Counted from the stretch's first letter, positions 11,701 through 23,925 are shown. The stretch is 64,000 nt of DNA from Haliclona indistincta (GCA_964017065.1 OZ024785.1:2747142-2811141), one strand, 5' to 3'. A program made the numbers and translations. Notes: a model not told the origin generated them from the letters alone.

Positions 11701-12029
11701 AATAAGCCGAGGGGCAGCGGCCAGACTACTATACTGCTATGGTTAGGTCAAAGGTCACGAAAGATGCCGAATTCAGCTGCAGAGCAACAATTTCAGAGAT
11801 TTGAATGTTGTTTGCAGGCGCGTGTCCACGATAGGGCTCCGGGTGCTCTAGCACCCCCCTCAGCAATGAAGTTTTAAATTATTCATTGCATTAAAGTACA
11901 CTGTGGCTCTGTTTTCAGCGAGGAACAAATCCAGTGCGCCTCGATAATAGTGACGAAATGACGTAGTTTAACGAATAATTATGAATATTATGTTTTCTTG
12001 ATGCTCGCATGTTCGCATATTCGCATGTT

Positions 12030-14708
12030 TTCTTGATGCTTCCAAGGCATTTGATATTGTCAGACATGACATCTTATTTGATCTGCTTGTGTCACGTGGT
12101 CTTCCCTTGCCTGTGGTTCGTTTGCTAAGTTCTTGGTACTCTACGCAAAATTTATCTGTGAGGTGGAGAAATGCTCTCTCTTCTCCTTTCACAGTATCCA
12201 ATGGAGTTCGCCAGGGTGGTGTTTTGTCACCTGTATTGTTTTCTATTTATCTAGATGAGCTGCTTTTAAAGCTTGAGTCTACTGGAGTTGGTTGTTTTTG
12301 GAATAGCCATTATGCAGGCGCCCTTGCATACGCAGATGATATAGTGCTTTTGGCACCTTCTGCCTCTGCATTACGCACCCTTCTTGCTACTTGTGAATCA
12401 CATGGTAGTTGTCTTGGTCTACATTTCAATCCTCTCAAGACTCAGCTTATTAATTTTCGTTTGGGTGTATCTGATTTTGACAATATTAATTCTAATTTCC
12501 TCTTCTGTGACTCGCCTCTCCAATTTTCTAATACCGTCGTGCACTTGGGGTCTGTGTACTGTTGGTCCACTCAATTTTCGCTTCAAAACTGATAGTTCAA
12601 AAATGAAATTTTAGCCATTTTTCATGTTTTGTATTTTAACACTCAGTTTGAAAAATAGAAATTGCAGCCTATTTTCTAAATTTTGTCCTGTTCTAAGCAG
12701 ATGCACTATCAGCTAAGGGCCTGTGTACTGTTTGTCCACTCTATAGTCATGTTTTATTTTATCATTGAACAGTTCAAGATTCAAAAATGAATGTATTTTC
12801 ATAATTGTATTGCAATGCATGGTTTGAAAAACAGAAATACCATCAATTTTTAAATTTATTTGTATCTCGTAGCAAAAAACATTGCTTATTTATGGACTCC
12901 AAAAGATCAGTAGACCACACCCTCTTTAGAATGCAGGGCTGAAATAGAAGGTGTGGTCTGAGAGATAGAGCTCTTGAGCTTATTTATGAAGAGCCTGAGA
13001 AGCATGTGTTAATTAACTGGTTGATTGGTTCGGACTGACAACCATGTAATCACGTAAAACTCGGGTCGATGAGGCAGCATGCAGTTATTAAGTCCAATTA
13101 AACGGATTCTTCACCTTGGGTTAATTTGTCTACATTGGAGATCCAGAACAAGTAACTACCAGGACCATGCATAAAGTCCAATTTTTTTCTTGCTGCATTA
13201 CGCACTTTGAAGATGGCTGTTGACACTAAAGAAATTTAAGTATCCATCCCATCACCGTAGCATGTCTTATGTGCATGGACTGATAAAATCCTCCCTTGGC
13301 TATATATAATTATTATCTGTGTCACACATTATGTGCACGCACTCTTCCTCCTCCTCTTTCTTCCTGGTACTCACACTCCTCCTATTACTCTGTGTGCTTC
13401 CACCTCACCTATTCTGGTCCTGTACATGTACCAGAGACCAATTAATCGACTGACATAACCGGCTGTGTCTCACACATGATCATCATCTACTAATGTTGGT
13501 ACTCCTGCAAGTTCCTCAGGAGGTTCAAGGTTGCGTAGTATCTGTTTACTACAGGTACCCTGGCTCGCACATGTGGCCCTTGTGGATTGCTTTGCTACAT
13601 GTATGTGTTGTGCACTGTATACATGTGTGCATGCGTGCATTTAAGTTCTAATGGCCGCAGGAGGCGTGTGTGCACATAATTATTATTATAATTATTAGCA
13701 TTAACATGCTTGTAGGATACTACACCTACACACACAAACACACACACATAGGCAAACACATCACTTGATTTACTTCCTGTAAAGTGTTGTACAGGCCACA
13801 CCCACACACTTAGTCTTTTTCCAAATTTGAGTAAAAAATCGAGTACCAGGAATAAGATAAACCTAAGAAAGCATTACAATAATTTTATATTCTGAGACTC
13901 GACTCAAAAATGAAATATTGGTGGACACACAGTACCGTACACAGGGATTTTAGCTGGTAATAGTATGATTGTTTATTCTGCTTAGAACGGGACAAAATTT
14001 AGAAAATAGGCTGCAATTTCTATTTTTCAAACTGAGTGTTAAAATACAAAACATGAAAAATGGCTAAAATTTCATTTTCGAACTACCAGTTTTGAAGCGA
14101 AAATCGAGTCGACCAACAGTACACGTACAGACCACTTGGGTAACAGGCTAAAGTATAATCTCTGTGACGATGAAGATATTCTGCTAAAATCTCGTTATTT
14201 ATCCAGGGCTGCTAATAGCTTATTTTCTACTTTTCCAAATATCGCACCGATTCCTATGACATATCTGTTTTCATCATATTGTCTAGCTCTGTATGGTTGC
14301 GAACTTTGGAATATTTCTTCTCCTGGTCTAAGGAGTTTAGAGGTTGTATTAAACAACTGTCTGCGGCGTATCTGGAGATTGCCTCGTAGAACGCATACCG
14401 GTATCCTGCATCGATGTGCTAGAGTCCAAAGTATTTATAACTTGGTTTCTTCAAGATCGCTTAAATTTATCAAAAATGCAAAAAACAACTCAAACACTTT
14501 GGTCAAACTGATCTTTAACGAAGATTTGGCTTATACTTTCTCTGGACACAATATTTTCTGTGGTCGAACTTATTTAAAAGAATATTCCAATGATGACGAG
14601 AGATGTGCTATAGTATTAAGAGATTTCCTGCTGTCATCAAGCACTGTTAACATTTGTCAGGGAAGCTCTTCTATTGACTTAATGCTAAGGACAATTGCCA
14701 CTGATTAA
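12030..14708 (+). pseudogene. LINE (non-LTR retrotransposon) reverse transcriptase, split by an insertion
   Basis: The first part, 12030-12549, carries RT motif A (DASKAFD), motif B (GVRQGGVLSP) and the catalytic YADD box. The second part, 14141-14708, is the downstream thumb and C-terminal region (YGCELWN, LRRIWRLPRR), ending at the stop at 14706-14708. The break falls right after an HLG motif and is caused by the 12550-14132 element; the two parts are in the same frame across it. The 5' end with the endonuclease is missing, so it is truncated as LINEs usually are. The family (CR1/I/Jockey-like) cannot be settled by eye. Confidence 0.85.
12550..14132. mobile_element. Non-autonomous hAT-like element inside the LINE
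   Basis: The ends GTCTGTGTACTGTTGG and its mirror at 14107-14132 begin inverted repeats of roughly 150 bases (12550-12700 and about 13978-14132). An exact 8-bp duplication, CACTTGGG, flanks it (12542-12549 and 14133-14140). No transposase ORF is seen. The 8-bp duplication fits hAT or a similar superfamily. Confidence 0.85.
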
Positions 14709-14753
14709 CATTAATTTTAAATCTACATGTACACCTTATGTGGTGTGTTTTTC

Positions 14754-14792
<39 letters not shown>

Positions 14793-14796
14793 TAAT
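14754..14796 (+). repeat. AAT microsatellite tail of the LINE
   Basis: About 14 copies of a TAA/AAT triplet, 45 bases past the LINE stop codon. A simple repeat tail is typical for several non-LTR families. Confidence 0.8.
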
Positions 14797-14856
14797 TAGA
14801 TTTTGCGCGCGCGCTTCGCGCGCACCTATCTCTCTTCATTCCTGGACACGCGCCTG

Positions 14857-15181
14857 GTTTGGTACTTATAATTTTAGTGTTGTTGTAACTACACTAAAGG
14901 CTAGATTCTCTGACTTTTATTTTTTCATCGTGGACCCTAGCTTAACAATTAGAGCTAGTATAGATTCTCTGAGTTCACTTCAAGGAGCTGTGTTCAATGC
15001 GTTCTACATATGTGGGCATTGTAACTAACAGGTAGAAGTTGAATAATGAATGCCGCCGGCATTATTGTAAGGACTAAGCAACTGAGGCTAGCAGTAGTGG
15101 TGGATGAAGATGAGACTTCAGCCAAGAATGAAGATCTACACTATGGGCTTGAGCAATACTAGAGCTCGCCCACGCACTGAA
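14857..15181. other. Non-coding stretch between the 3-kb element and the minisatellite
   Basis: From about 14943 it matches the flank module (ACAATTAGAGCTAGTATAG). No gene seen. Confidence 0.5.
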
Positions 15182-15832
15182 ACATAAGCCCCTCCCTGTC
15201 CCTGCTAACATGAGCCCCTCCCTATCCCTGCTAACATCAGCCCCTCCCTATCCCTGCTAACGTGAGCCCCTCCCTATCCCAGCTAACATAAGCCCCTCCC
15301 TATCCCTGCTAACATAAGCCCCTCCCTATCCCTGCTAACATGAGCCCCTCCCTATCCCTGCTAACATAAGCCCCTCCCTATCCCTGCTAACATAAGCCCC
15401 TCCCTATCCCTGCTAACACGAGCCCCTCCCTGTCCCTACTAACATGAGCCCCTCCCTATCCCTGCTAACATGAGCCCCTCCCTATCCCTGCTAACATAAG
15501 CCCCTCCCTATCCCTGCTAACATAAGCCCCTCCCTATCCCTGCTAACATGAGCCCCTCCCTGTCCCTATTAACATGAGCCCCTCTCTGTCCCTACTAACA
15601 TGACCCCTCCCTGTCCCTACTAACATGAGCCCCTCCCTGTCCCTATTAACATGAGCCCCTCCCTGTCCCTACTAACATGAGCCCCTCCCTGTCCCTATTA
15701 ACATGAGCCCCTCCCTGTCCCTACTAACATGACCCCTCCCTGTCCCTACTAACATGAGCCCCTCCCTGTCCCTATTAACATGAGCCCCTCCCTGTCCCTA
15801 CTAAATTGAGCCCCTCCCTGTCCCTACTAACT
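15182..15832. repeat. Long 26-bp minisatellite downstream of ZNF-D
   Basis: About 25 copies of the 26-bp unit. Two variant classes are interleaved, CCTATCCCTGCT in the left part and CCTGTCCCTACT or CCTATT in the right part. This is the longest array in the cluster. Confidence 0.95.
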
Positions 15833-15925
15833 GCACATCAGTATTATGATAGCAAATAATTGGTTTGATAATATTATTTAGACAGCTTCAATGCAGAAAT
15901 GTCCATGGATATCCAAATGAGCAAA

Positions 15926-18900
15926 TCATTGTCCACGTTTCTCTCCGGTATGGGTGCAGTTATGTACTTGGAGATTTGAAAGCTGATTGAAGAACTTCCC
16001 ACATTCAGCGCATGAGTATGGTTTCTCTCCAGTATGGGTGCGGTTATGTACTTGGAGATTTGAAAGCCGAGTGAAGCACTTCCCACATTCTGTGCATGAG
16101 TATGGCTTCTCTCCAGTATGGGTGCGGTTATGTACTCGGAGACTTGAACGCCGACTGAAGCACTTTCCACATTCAGCGCATGAGTACGGTTTCTCTCCAG
16201 TATGGGTGCGGTTATGTACTCGGAGATCTGAAAGCTGAGTGAAGCACTTTCCACATTCAGCGCATGAGTATGGTTTCTCTCCAGTATGGGTGCGGTTATG
16301 TACTCGGAGATTTGAAAGACTAGTGAAGCACTTCCCACATTCTGTGCATGAGTATGGTTTCTCTCCAGTATGGGTGCGGTTATGTGCTCGGAGATTTGAA
16401 AGCTGAGTGAAGCACTTCCCACATTCAGCGCATGAGTATGGTTTCTCTCCAGTATGGGTACGGATGTGTCTTGTCAAACTGCTAGTCCATTTGGTAGAGT
16501 AGGAACAGTGTGGGCATTGGTGCAACCTCTTGGTTTGGTGACGACCAGTTCGACATTTGGCTTTAACTTGATTAGTTACTGATTGAATGTGCGTTTGTCT
16601 ACTGAAGGAGTGAGAACGGATGTGATGTTTTAAGACTCGATGCTTTGTTGCAGAGTAAGGGCAGTGTGGGCTCTGGTGTGAATTGTTTGAAAGAGATTGA
16701 GATGAACAACCTTCCTCAGATGGTTCAGACCTTACTGCATCAACAGGTTCTTCAGTATTCACTGTTTGGGTGTGGTCAGTGGTAATCTGCTGTTGTACAA
16801 TAGATTATTAGGAACGATAATGAAGAAAAGCAAAACACTGCCTACCTCTTCATTGTCCTCGCTCTCGGATTCATTGCAGTCGTCACTCTCGGATTCATTC
16901 AAGTCCTCGCTCTCGGATTCATTCAAGTCCTCACTCTCGGATTCATTCAAGTCCTCACTCTCGGACTCATTCCAGTCCTCACTCTCTGACTCATTCTCTT
17001 CCTCCTCGTTCTCGTCCTGGTCCTCATTCTCTCCTAGCATATTCTCATCCATGCTCTCATCATGTTCCTCAGCCGTCAGTTCGTTCTCCTCCATCATCAC
17101 TGGCTCACAATCTGTCTCCTGACCTCTCTGTGCTGTTTGATGACTCTTACAGACAATACCATGGATACTAGTGTTTGCCACACCCACATCATGGCTAGCC
17201 TGGATAACACGCTGTACTGTAGACTCATCTAAAATGTGCAAAAAGTTGAAGTAGAACAATGTAAATTATCACTCACAAACAGTCTCTACTGTGACCAGTT
17301 CAATGAGAGGGTTAAGTGAGTGTATCTGATCACTGACGACTGATAGCTCCTCAAATAGCTCACCCAGTCTCTGATAATAGAGAGAGACAGTGCAGCAGGC
17401 AGGGTGAGTAGGGTTGGTACCTTATCATGACTCTCACTGCTTTCCTCATCTCTCATCTTGTGTATGCACACACACGTTACAATGGAGTGTCGTAGCTGTA
17501 GCAAGTACTGTAGCTTCACATCACTCCACTCCTGGTGTCCTTCTTCGTGGCCACACCTCTTCTTGTTCACTGCAATGACTGCATCCTCCGTGACTAGCTG
17601 TATACACTCTGAACAGACCATCACAGTACATGCTAGTATAGTGTCTCAGCTGGCCACACCTTCCATAGTGTCCAAGATACTGATGGCTGCCTCTAAGTGT
17701 GTGTCCTCGTCTGCAGTATTGAGCTCTGAGAACACATCATAGTACTTCTATGAATGAGAGAGAAAGAGTGTCACTCACACTCGCTCGCCTACTCACTTGC
17801 TCGCTCACTCACCTTGCCTATTGTATCAATCCAGTGTTGTTCATGATTGATCAATGTTGACAATGTTCTCCATCGATCCTTTAACCCCTTCAACTCTGAC
17901 CTGCTTTCTCTCAAATATTCTCTCACTTCTGTCTCCTGTACTCGTTGCTCTATCACACTGTTCTCAAGATTGCATAATCTCTCATTCAGCTGCTCCTGTC
18001 TCCCAAGGTTAGTGAACCTCTTTGTCTTCAAGTCTCTCATTGTCGCTGTGAACTCCACATCGAAATTATACATGGCATCATGTAAATCACTCTTGAGTTT
18101 CTCTGTGTGAGTACATTAATACATCAGTATATTGTGTAGGGCTGAAACGAATAACACATTTTCATGTTCGAATAGTCACTAGCTAAAACGAACGAATAGT
18201 CGAATACTCTATTATCGGAATAAAACTAGCTCTAGCAATCAGTGCACAAGAACAAAATATGTTTGAAAGTTGTATATCAACATAAAGTCAGGGCTCAGGC
18301 TTGATTTGTGGACTAGTTACAAATAGCCCAAGTTTCCCAACTGCTAAAAGACTTCAAACGAATATTCGAATAGCTGCAATAGCATTCGAATACTGTCAAA
18401 ACGATTGAATAGTCGAATAGTACAAGTATTAGTTTCAGCCCTAATATTGTGTGACGTGTGTCTCTTACTGATCTTGACTGCAATACTCTCATACACAGCT
18501 CTCTCCTGCTCCACAATCTCCCTCTCCTTCTTCACTAGCTTCAATGCTTCAACACGTTGCTTCTCTAGTTCCTCAAGAGCCACTTTATCCACTTCCTTCT
18601 GCTCTCTCCTCTTCACCAGCTCACAGTTCCTCACAACTTCTTCAACTGCCTTCTCTGAAAGGATCGAGAGGGTACATCATGAGCTGATTATAACATGATG
18701 CTGTACCTGAGCACTGTTCACATTTCTTCAACTCCTCTCTCGTTCTATCTTCCTCTCCCTCCACTAAACTATCCAAGTAGCTCTTGTAAGCTCTGCCATA
18801 CTCGTCCAGTGCTGGTGTGTGTGGGACCAGTCTACCATAGTTGTAAGCAAGGTCAAGATGGTTGAGTACTTGAGTGGGTGTAACTGTAGGGAGTTTGTGA

Positions 18901-19135
18901 GTATTAGCTAGTGAGAGGACCTGGTCAATCTTGGCTAGCAGTTGGTGAGGAATGGCTGAAGAGGAGAGAGGATCACCCAAGCTACAACCTGTGCTAGCTA
19001 TGCTAACCATCGCCACGTGTAGCTGTTTCTGATACATAGCGACGTCGAGCAGACAGATCGTTCACTATACGAGGAAGACAACATTACTAGTAACACCATA
19101 CACCAGGTAGACTCACAACGTGCAGTGTAAGACAT
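15926..19135 (-). CDS. ZNF-D: complete cluster member, coiled-coil/acidic/C2H2 protein
   Basis: Reference gene model. Exons are 19120-19135, 19008-19064, 18707-18955, 18469-18654, 17813-18102, 17681-17747, 17421-17632, 17281-17370, 16846-17223 and 15926-16789. All introns are GT-AG; most are 48-65 nt, the 18103-18468 intron is enlarged by a MITE. The joined length is 2409 nt (802 aa). Residues about 1-389 are charged and helical ([19 protein letters not shown] and similar), a probable coiled coil of no family I know. Residues about 390-515 are very acidic with six [11 protein letters not shown] repeats. Residues about 516-802 hold one degenerate and seven intact C2H2 fingers. It is probably a nuclear DNA-binding protein with an oligomerising N-terminus (inference). 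Uncertain points are the first intron (55 or 37 nt) and the exact acceptor of the acidic exon (17211 or 17223). Confidence 0.8.
18137..18443. mobile_element. hAT-type MITE in an intron of ZNF-D
   Basis: Ends TAGGGCTGAAACGAATA and TTAGTTTCAGCCCTA are inverted, with many internal CGAATA/TATTCG repeats. The 8-mer ATATTGTG flanks both sides (18129-18136 and 18444-18451). Ten paralogous introns show the single uninterrupted ATATTGTG, so the empty site is directly seen. Length 307 bases, no ORF. Confidence 0.93.
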
Positions 19136-19186
19136 CGAAGATCCAAGATGTACTCAGCGAGATCAGGGTTCCTCAAAATAATTACG

Positions 19187-19237
19187 CACACGTGTTCATG
19201 GGCGTGTCGTTTATTTCCAGCGCGCGCAAATTTAAAG
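19187..19237 (-). promoter_or_regulatory. Conserved upstream block of ZNF-D
   Basis: CACACGTG (19187-19194), TTCATGGGCGTGTCG, then GCGCGCGCAAATTTAAAGAC, 52-100 bases upstream of the ATG. Confidence 0.5.
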
Positions 19238-20685
19238 ACACACTAGAACATATACCGCTAAGATCTACATAGTTAGCTAGTAAACGACTACTCCAGCAAT
19301 ACTGCAACAGCTAGTCCATAGACAGTACAGTTTTTACTTGTAGGTAATCATTCTCTGATGCAATATAATAGTTGATTTGATAGTAGACACACCATTGTAT
19401 CATCAGACTGAAGAACAATAACTAGCAATAATCATGCATGACAATGATAACTTTACAATATACTATCAATGCTCAAGGTGTTAGGTATGTAAGATGAATT
19501 GAATAATGATAACACACTCACTGTTGATGGTTGGATCAATTACTGTTCACAAACTAGAGTTCTAATGAACACATACCCGTGCGCTGAGCTAGGAGCTAAA
19601 CACGACTACTCCTGCATTACAGCAACACGCACGTTAGTTAATGGCTCTGACGTACTGTAAATGTGAGACTGAGTGAGGACATCGACATTGATAGGAGGTT
19701 GGGTGACACACCCACAATACCGTAAGTACTCTGACAAGAACACGTAGCTTTAGATAGCCATGGATTAGCCGCTCGAACAAGGCTTGCCAGCTCAGAAAAC
19801 GTCTTCATAGGACTATAAATTCAGTGAAGAAGCTGTAGAGAGTGTTTTCGTAGAGAATTTCGAGCGGTGAGACGTAAAAAAGCGTGTTTTTTTGATGACA
19901 CACACACACATATGACACACACACACATATATACCTACCGACGGACACAAACGCATAACCCTGGCGCATACTGCGCACGGGTAACAACAGAATGAGACAC
20001 GAAGCTATCACTTCTAATTAACAAACCCGTAGTTTCCTGCAGTCTGAAGCATTGTCAATGCCTAGCTCCTCTGTTTTCTCTCAGTGTAAGGCATCTCATG
20101 AACACATGCTAAACAATTTTCAATAAAAACAAACTTCTTACATAAAACTATCCAGAAAGTGAGTACTATTAAATGTAGATCATCTTGTTTGCTTTAATAA
20201 CAATAATAATTCTTAGTTGTCATGATTGAAGTTTCATTCATGAGAAATGAGCTCACAGGGTGAAATTGCCCATTCTTTATCTGAAAAATGAGAGATAGCT
20301 AAAGAAGCTTTCACCTCTGACCTAGAGTGGGTAATATGACATTGATGAATCATCACTATGGTCATTAATAATACCTGAAGTTAACTATTGAAGTGACTCT
20401 CTGTACAACAGTCAGGCACTGCTTGATGTTTATGCATTTTTCGTTGTTGCAGGTTCTTCATCTTTTGAAACTAACAATGACTTTGGACTGATTTTCTTTC
20501 CTCGGATGAGAGTGAAACGTTAAAGGTAAACTCACTCTCAAATTACTTTAAGCTTCAAAACTAACACAAAATTTTATGAACAGATTACTACATAATAGGT
20601 TCATAATAGGTAGTCCTTAATGAAGTGAGAAACGTTTTAGTCACAGGGTTTGTGAGGTAGCTAAATCAATTGCTCTGTTGTGCAC
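19238..20685. other. Intergenic region upstream of ZNF-D
   Basis: No gene seen. It is the flank module interrupted at about 19551-19984 by unrelated sequence that begins CTAGAGTTCTAATGAACAC, a string also found at 7560, 24000 and 29585. A short CA-rich tract lies at 19898-19930. 20220-20650 matches 3840-4260. Confidence 0.5.
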
Positions 20686-20689
20686 GTGC

Positions 20690-21030
20690 TTTGAGACTAG
20701 CAATGTCCTAATCAGTTACTGAGTCAACATATGAACATTATGACGACAAGATTTCGCAAAGCATCATCCACATTCGTCTTTATATGAGTATGGTTTCTCT
20801 CTAGTGTGAGTATGGATGTGACTTTGCAAAGCACAGCACTATACTTGGTAGAGTATGGACAATGATGTACCTTAGTTTGATCATCTGACTCTGACTCATC
20901 TGCATGGCTCATACTCCGACTCATCGGGCTGATTGTCCGAATCATCCTGGTCTTCATACTCATACTCTGACTCAATCTGGTTTTCTGCTGTCTCCTCACT
21001 ATCTGCCCTTTCAGTACTGCTCTGTGCTTA
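20690..21030 (-). pseudogene. Zinc-finger relic downstream of ZNF-E
   Basis: A minus-strand remnant with DQTKVHHCPYSTKYSA, then a frame break, a TLERNH linker remnant and an acidic stretch upstream with DESESDDQ. It is the counterpart of the relic at 4295-4600. Confidence 0.6.
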
Positions 21031-21361
21031 GCCATAAGCAAAGCAAAGCATGCAAGACTAAGTTATTTTCACCAAGTTGTAAAACATTTGGATCAAACAA
21101 AGTTTTAATTTTCAACTGTATTATAATGACAGGTCGTCTATAGTAACGATGGTTGATTCAAAAGAATATTGATTGATTGATCACTTGAATAGAGAACAAG
21201 TGAGTATATGATAGCTACAGCATACTAGCTGAAATAATTGTTATACATCTACTCAAAGAAGAGTTAATCAGTTCAATGCTTCCTTCTCTTATGTCTATTA
21301 CAATTTGAACGTATGGTGAAGCACTGCCCACACATGATCAGTATGGCTTCTCTCCAGTCTC

Positions 21362-23903
21362 TTATACTTTAGCCGAATGCTTTGTACGCATATGGGCCTT
21401 GAGATACCCAGATTGAGTAAAGCGCTGACCACATTCCTCACACGAGTATGGCTTCTCTCCAGTGTGAGTACGGATGTGACGTCGCAAAATCGCAGCACTA
21501 TGCTTGGTAGAGTATGGACAATGAGGGCACTGGTGTACCTTAGTTTGATCAGTTGAATGCTTTAAACGCATATGGGTACCGAGACCAGCTGACTGAGTAA
21601 AGCTCCGCCCACATTCATCACACGAGTATGGTTTCTCTCCAGTGTGAGTACGGATATGATCTTTCAAGTGGCGAGATCTCTTGGTTATGTAAGGACAGTG
21701 AGGGCACTGGTATGACTTGTTTAGACAAGGTTGAGAGGTGTGAGACGAACGTGATTTCGTATGTCTTGACATTTTCGTAGTGTACATGTAGGCTTGACTA
21801 GTACTATGGTCAGAGATCACATCCTGTTCTAAGGCCTGCAAATCAAACATAATTTTTATAAGGTCAATGCACTCCATATGCAAGCTGACCTCTTCACAAT
21901 GTTGATCACTATCTTCATCATTTGTCACATCTTGTTCTACATTATCTGACATATCTTGGTCTTCTACTGTCACTTTGTCCTCTTCCATCACCACATGATG
22001 ACTCATAGCCACACCCACATCACCGGCTGGACTACAACTAGTCTATTAGATAATACAAAGGCCTCACGATCACACTATACATGTACTTACAGGAAAGTCA
22101 GGGCACCGGTATTTCTCTGCTATTTCTTCGTCACTCTTTTGTTGATTCTCATTCTCCAATTCAACCTGGTCTTCCTCTGTAAGTCTATCCTCCTCCATTA
22201 GCACTATCTGACAATCTCCATGCTGTGTATTGTTCTCAGCTACTTGAACATGATCATCGTAGAACGTTTTGCAATAGGACTGTTTAGCGTTCTGAATACG
22301 ACGATCTAATTGTGCAAATATTTAAAGTCGACAGTGTAAATGCATTTGTTGACTCACAAACTGTCTCTACTGTGACCAGTTCAATGAGAGGGTTGAGTGA
22401 GTGTATCTGATCACTGACGACTGATAGCTCCTCAAATAGCTCACCCAGTCTCTGATAATAGAGAGAGACAGTGCAGCAGGCAGGGTGAGTAAGGTTGGTA
22501 CCTTATCATGACTCCCACTGCTTTCCTCATCTCTCATCTTGTGAATGCACACACACGTTACAATGGAGTGTCGTAGCTGTAGCAAGTACTGTAGCTTCAC
22601 ATCACTCCACTCCTGGTGTCCCTCCTCAAGGCCACGCCTCTTCTTGTTGACTGCATCCTCTGTGACTAGCTGTATACACTCTGAACAGACCATCACAGTA
22701 CATGCTAGTATAGTGTCTCAGCTAGCCACACCTTCCATAGTGTCCAAGATACTGATGGCTGCCTCTAAGTGTGTGTCCTGGTCTGCAGTATTGAGCTCTG
22801 AGAACACATCATAGTACTTCTATGAATGAGAGAGAAAGAGTGTCACTCACACTCGCTCGCCTACTCACTTGCTCGCTCTCTCACCTTGCCTATTGTATCA
22901 ATCCAGTGTTGTTCATGATTGATCAATGTTGACAATGTTCTCCATCGATCCTTTAACCCCTTCAACTCTGACCTGCTTTCTCTCAAATATTCTCTCACTT
23001 CTGTCTCCTGTACTCGTTGCTCTATCACACTGTTCTCAAGATTGCATAATCTCTCATTCAGCTGCTCCTGTCTCCCAAGGTTAGTGAACCTCTTTGTCTT
23101 CAAGTCTCTCATTGATGCTGTGAACTCCACATCGAAATTATACATGGCATCATGTAAATCACTCTTGAGTTTCTCTGTGTGAGTACATTAATACATCAGT
23201 ATATTGTGTGACGTGTGTCTCTTACTGATCTTGTCTGCAATACTCTCATACACAGCTCTCTCCTGCTCCACAATCTCCCTCTCCTTCGTCACTAGCTTCA
23301 ATGTTTCAACACGTTGCTTCTCTAGTTCCTCAAGAGTCACTTTATCCTCTTCCTTCTGCTCTCTCCTCTTCACCAGCTCACAGTTCCTCACAGCTTCTTC
23401 AACTGCCTTCTCTGAAAGGATCGAGAGGGGACATTATGAGCTGATTATAACATGATGCTGTACCTGAGCATTGTTCACATTTCGTCAACTCCTCTCTCGT
23501 CCTATCTTCCTCTCCCTCCACTAAACTATCCAAGTAGCTCTTGTAAGCTCTGCCATACTCGTCCAGTGCTGGTGTGTGTGGGACCAGTCGACCATATTGG
23601 TAGGCAAGGTCAAGATGGTTGAGTACTTGAGTGGGCATAACCGTAGGGAGGTTGTGAGTGTGAGCTAGTGAGAGGACCTGGTCAATCTTGGTTAGTAGTT
23701 GGTGAGGAATGGCTGAAGAGGAGAGAGGATCGTCATACTACTACTAGGTACTATACTAACCGTCGCCAAGTGTAGCTGATGATGACGTCACTTCAGCTGC
23801 TACATATCGGCGTCGAGCGGACAGATCGTTCACTATACGAGGAGGAGAACATAACTAGTAACACCATACACCAGGTAGACTCACAACGTGCAGTGGAAGA
23901 CAT
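21362..23903 (-). CDS. ZNF-E: type-2 cluster member with four fingers
   Basis: The ATG at 23901-23903 opens the common first exon. The second exon reads [14 protein letters not shown]..., and the helical exons (23400-23710, 23188-23391, 22861-23160) and the CSECIQLV exon are open. The type-2 linker exon ([10 protein letters not shown]... to DFP) lacks the stop that breaks ZNF-B. A further exon starts [12 protein letters not shown] and continues to four C2H2 fingers, ending [10 protein letters not shown] at 21362. The short intron between the MSHH exon and the AVEQD-like exon is open in frame here, so it may be retained or spliced. It appears intact. Relative to type-1 members it has fewer fingers and no NESESEDW repeat. 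Confidence 0.72.
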
Positions 23904-23925
23904 CTAAGATCTCAGCGGGATCAAT

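Larger units (their letters stand above)
11815..14856. mobile_element. 3-kb element with 14-bp inverted ends, containing nested insertions
   Basis: CAGGCGCGTGTCCA at 11815-11828 is mirrored exactly by TGGACACGCGCCTG at 14843-14856. The 5-mer GTTTG flanks both ends (11810-11814 and 14857-14861). A related left end is at 35629. Inside lie the LINE fragments and, within those, a hAT-like element. The transposon reading is inferred; chance flanking 5-mers are possible. Confidence 0.5.

Noticed and set aside
18642..19037. Start of the ZNF proteins at [10 protein letters not shown]
   Set aside because: That frame reads through a predicted intron and is closed in units C, E and G, whereas the MSST start with NDLSARRR is consistent in nearly all units.
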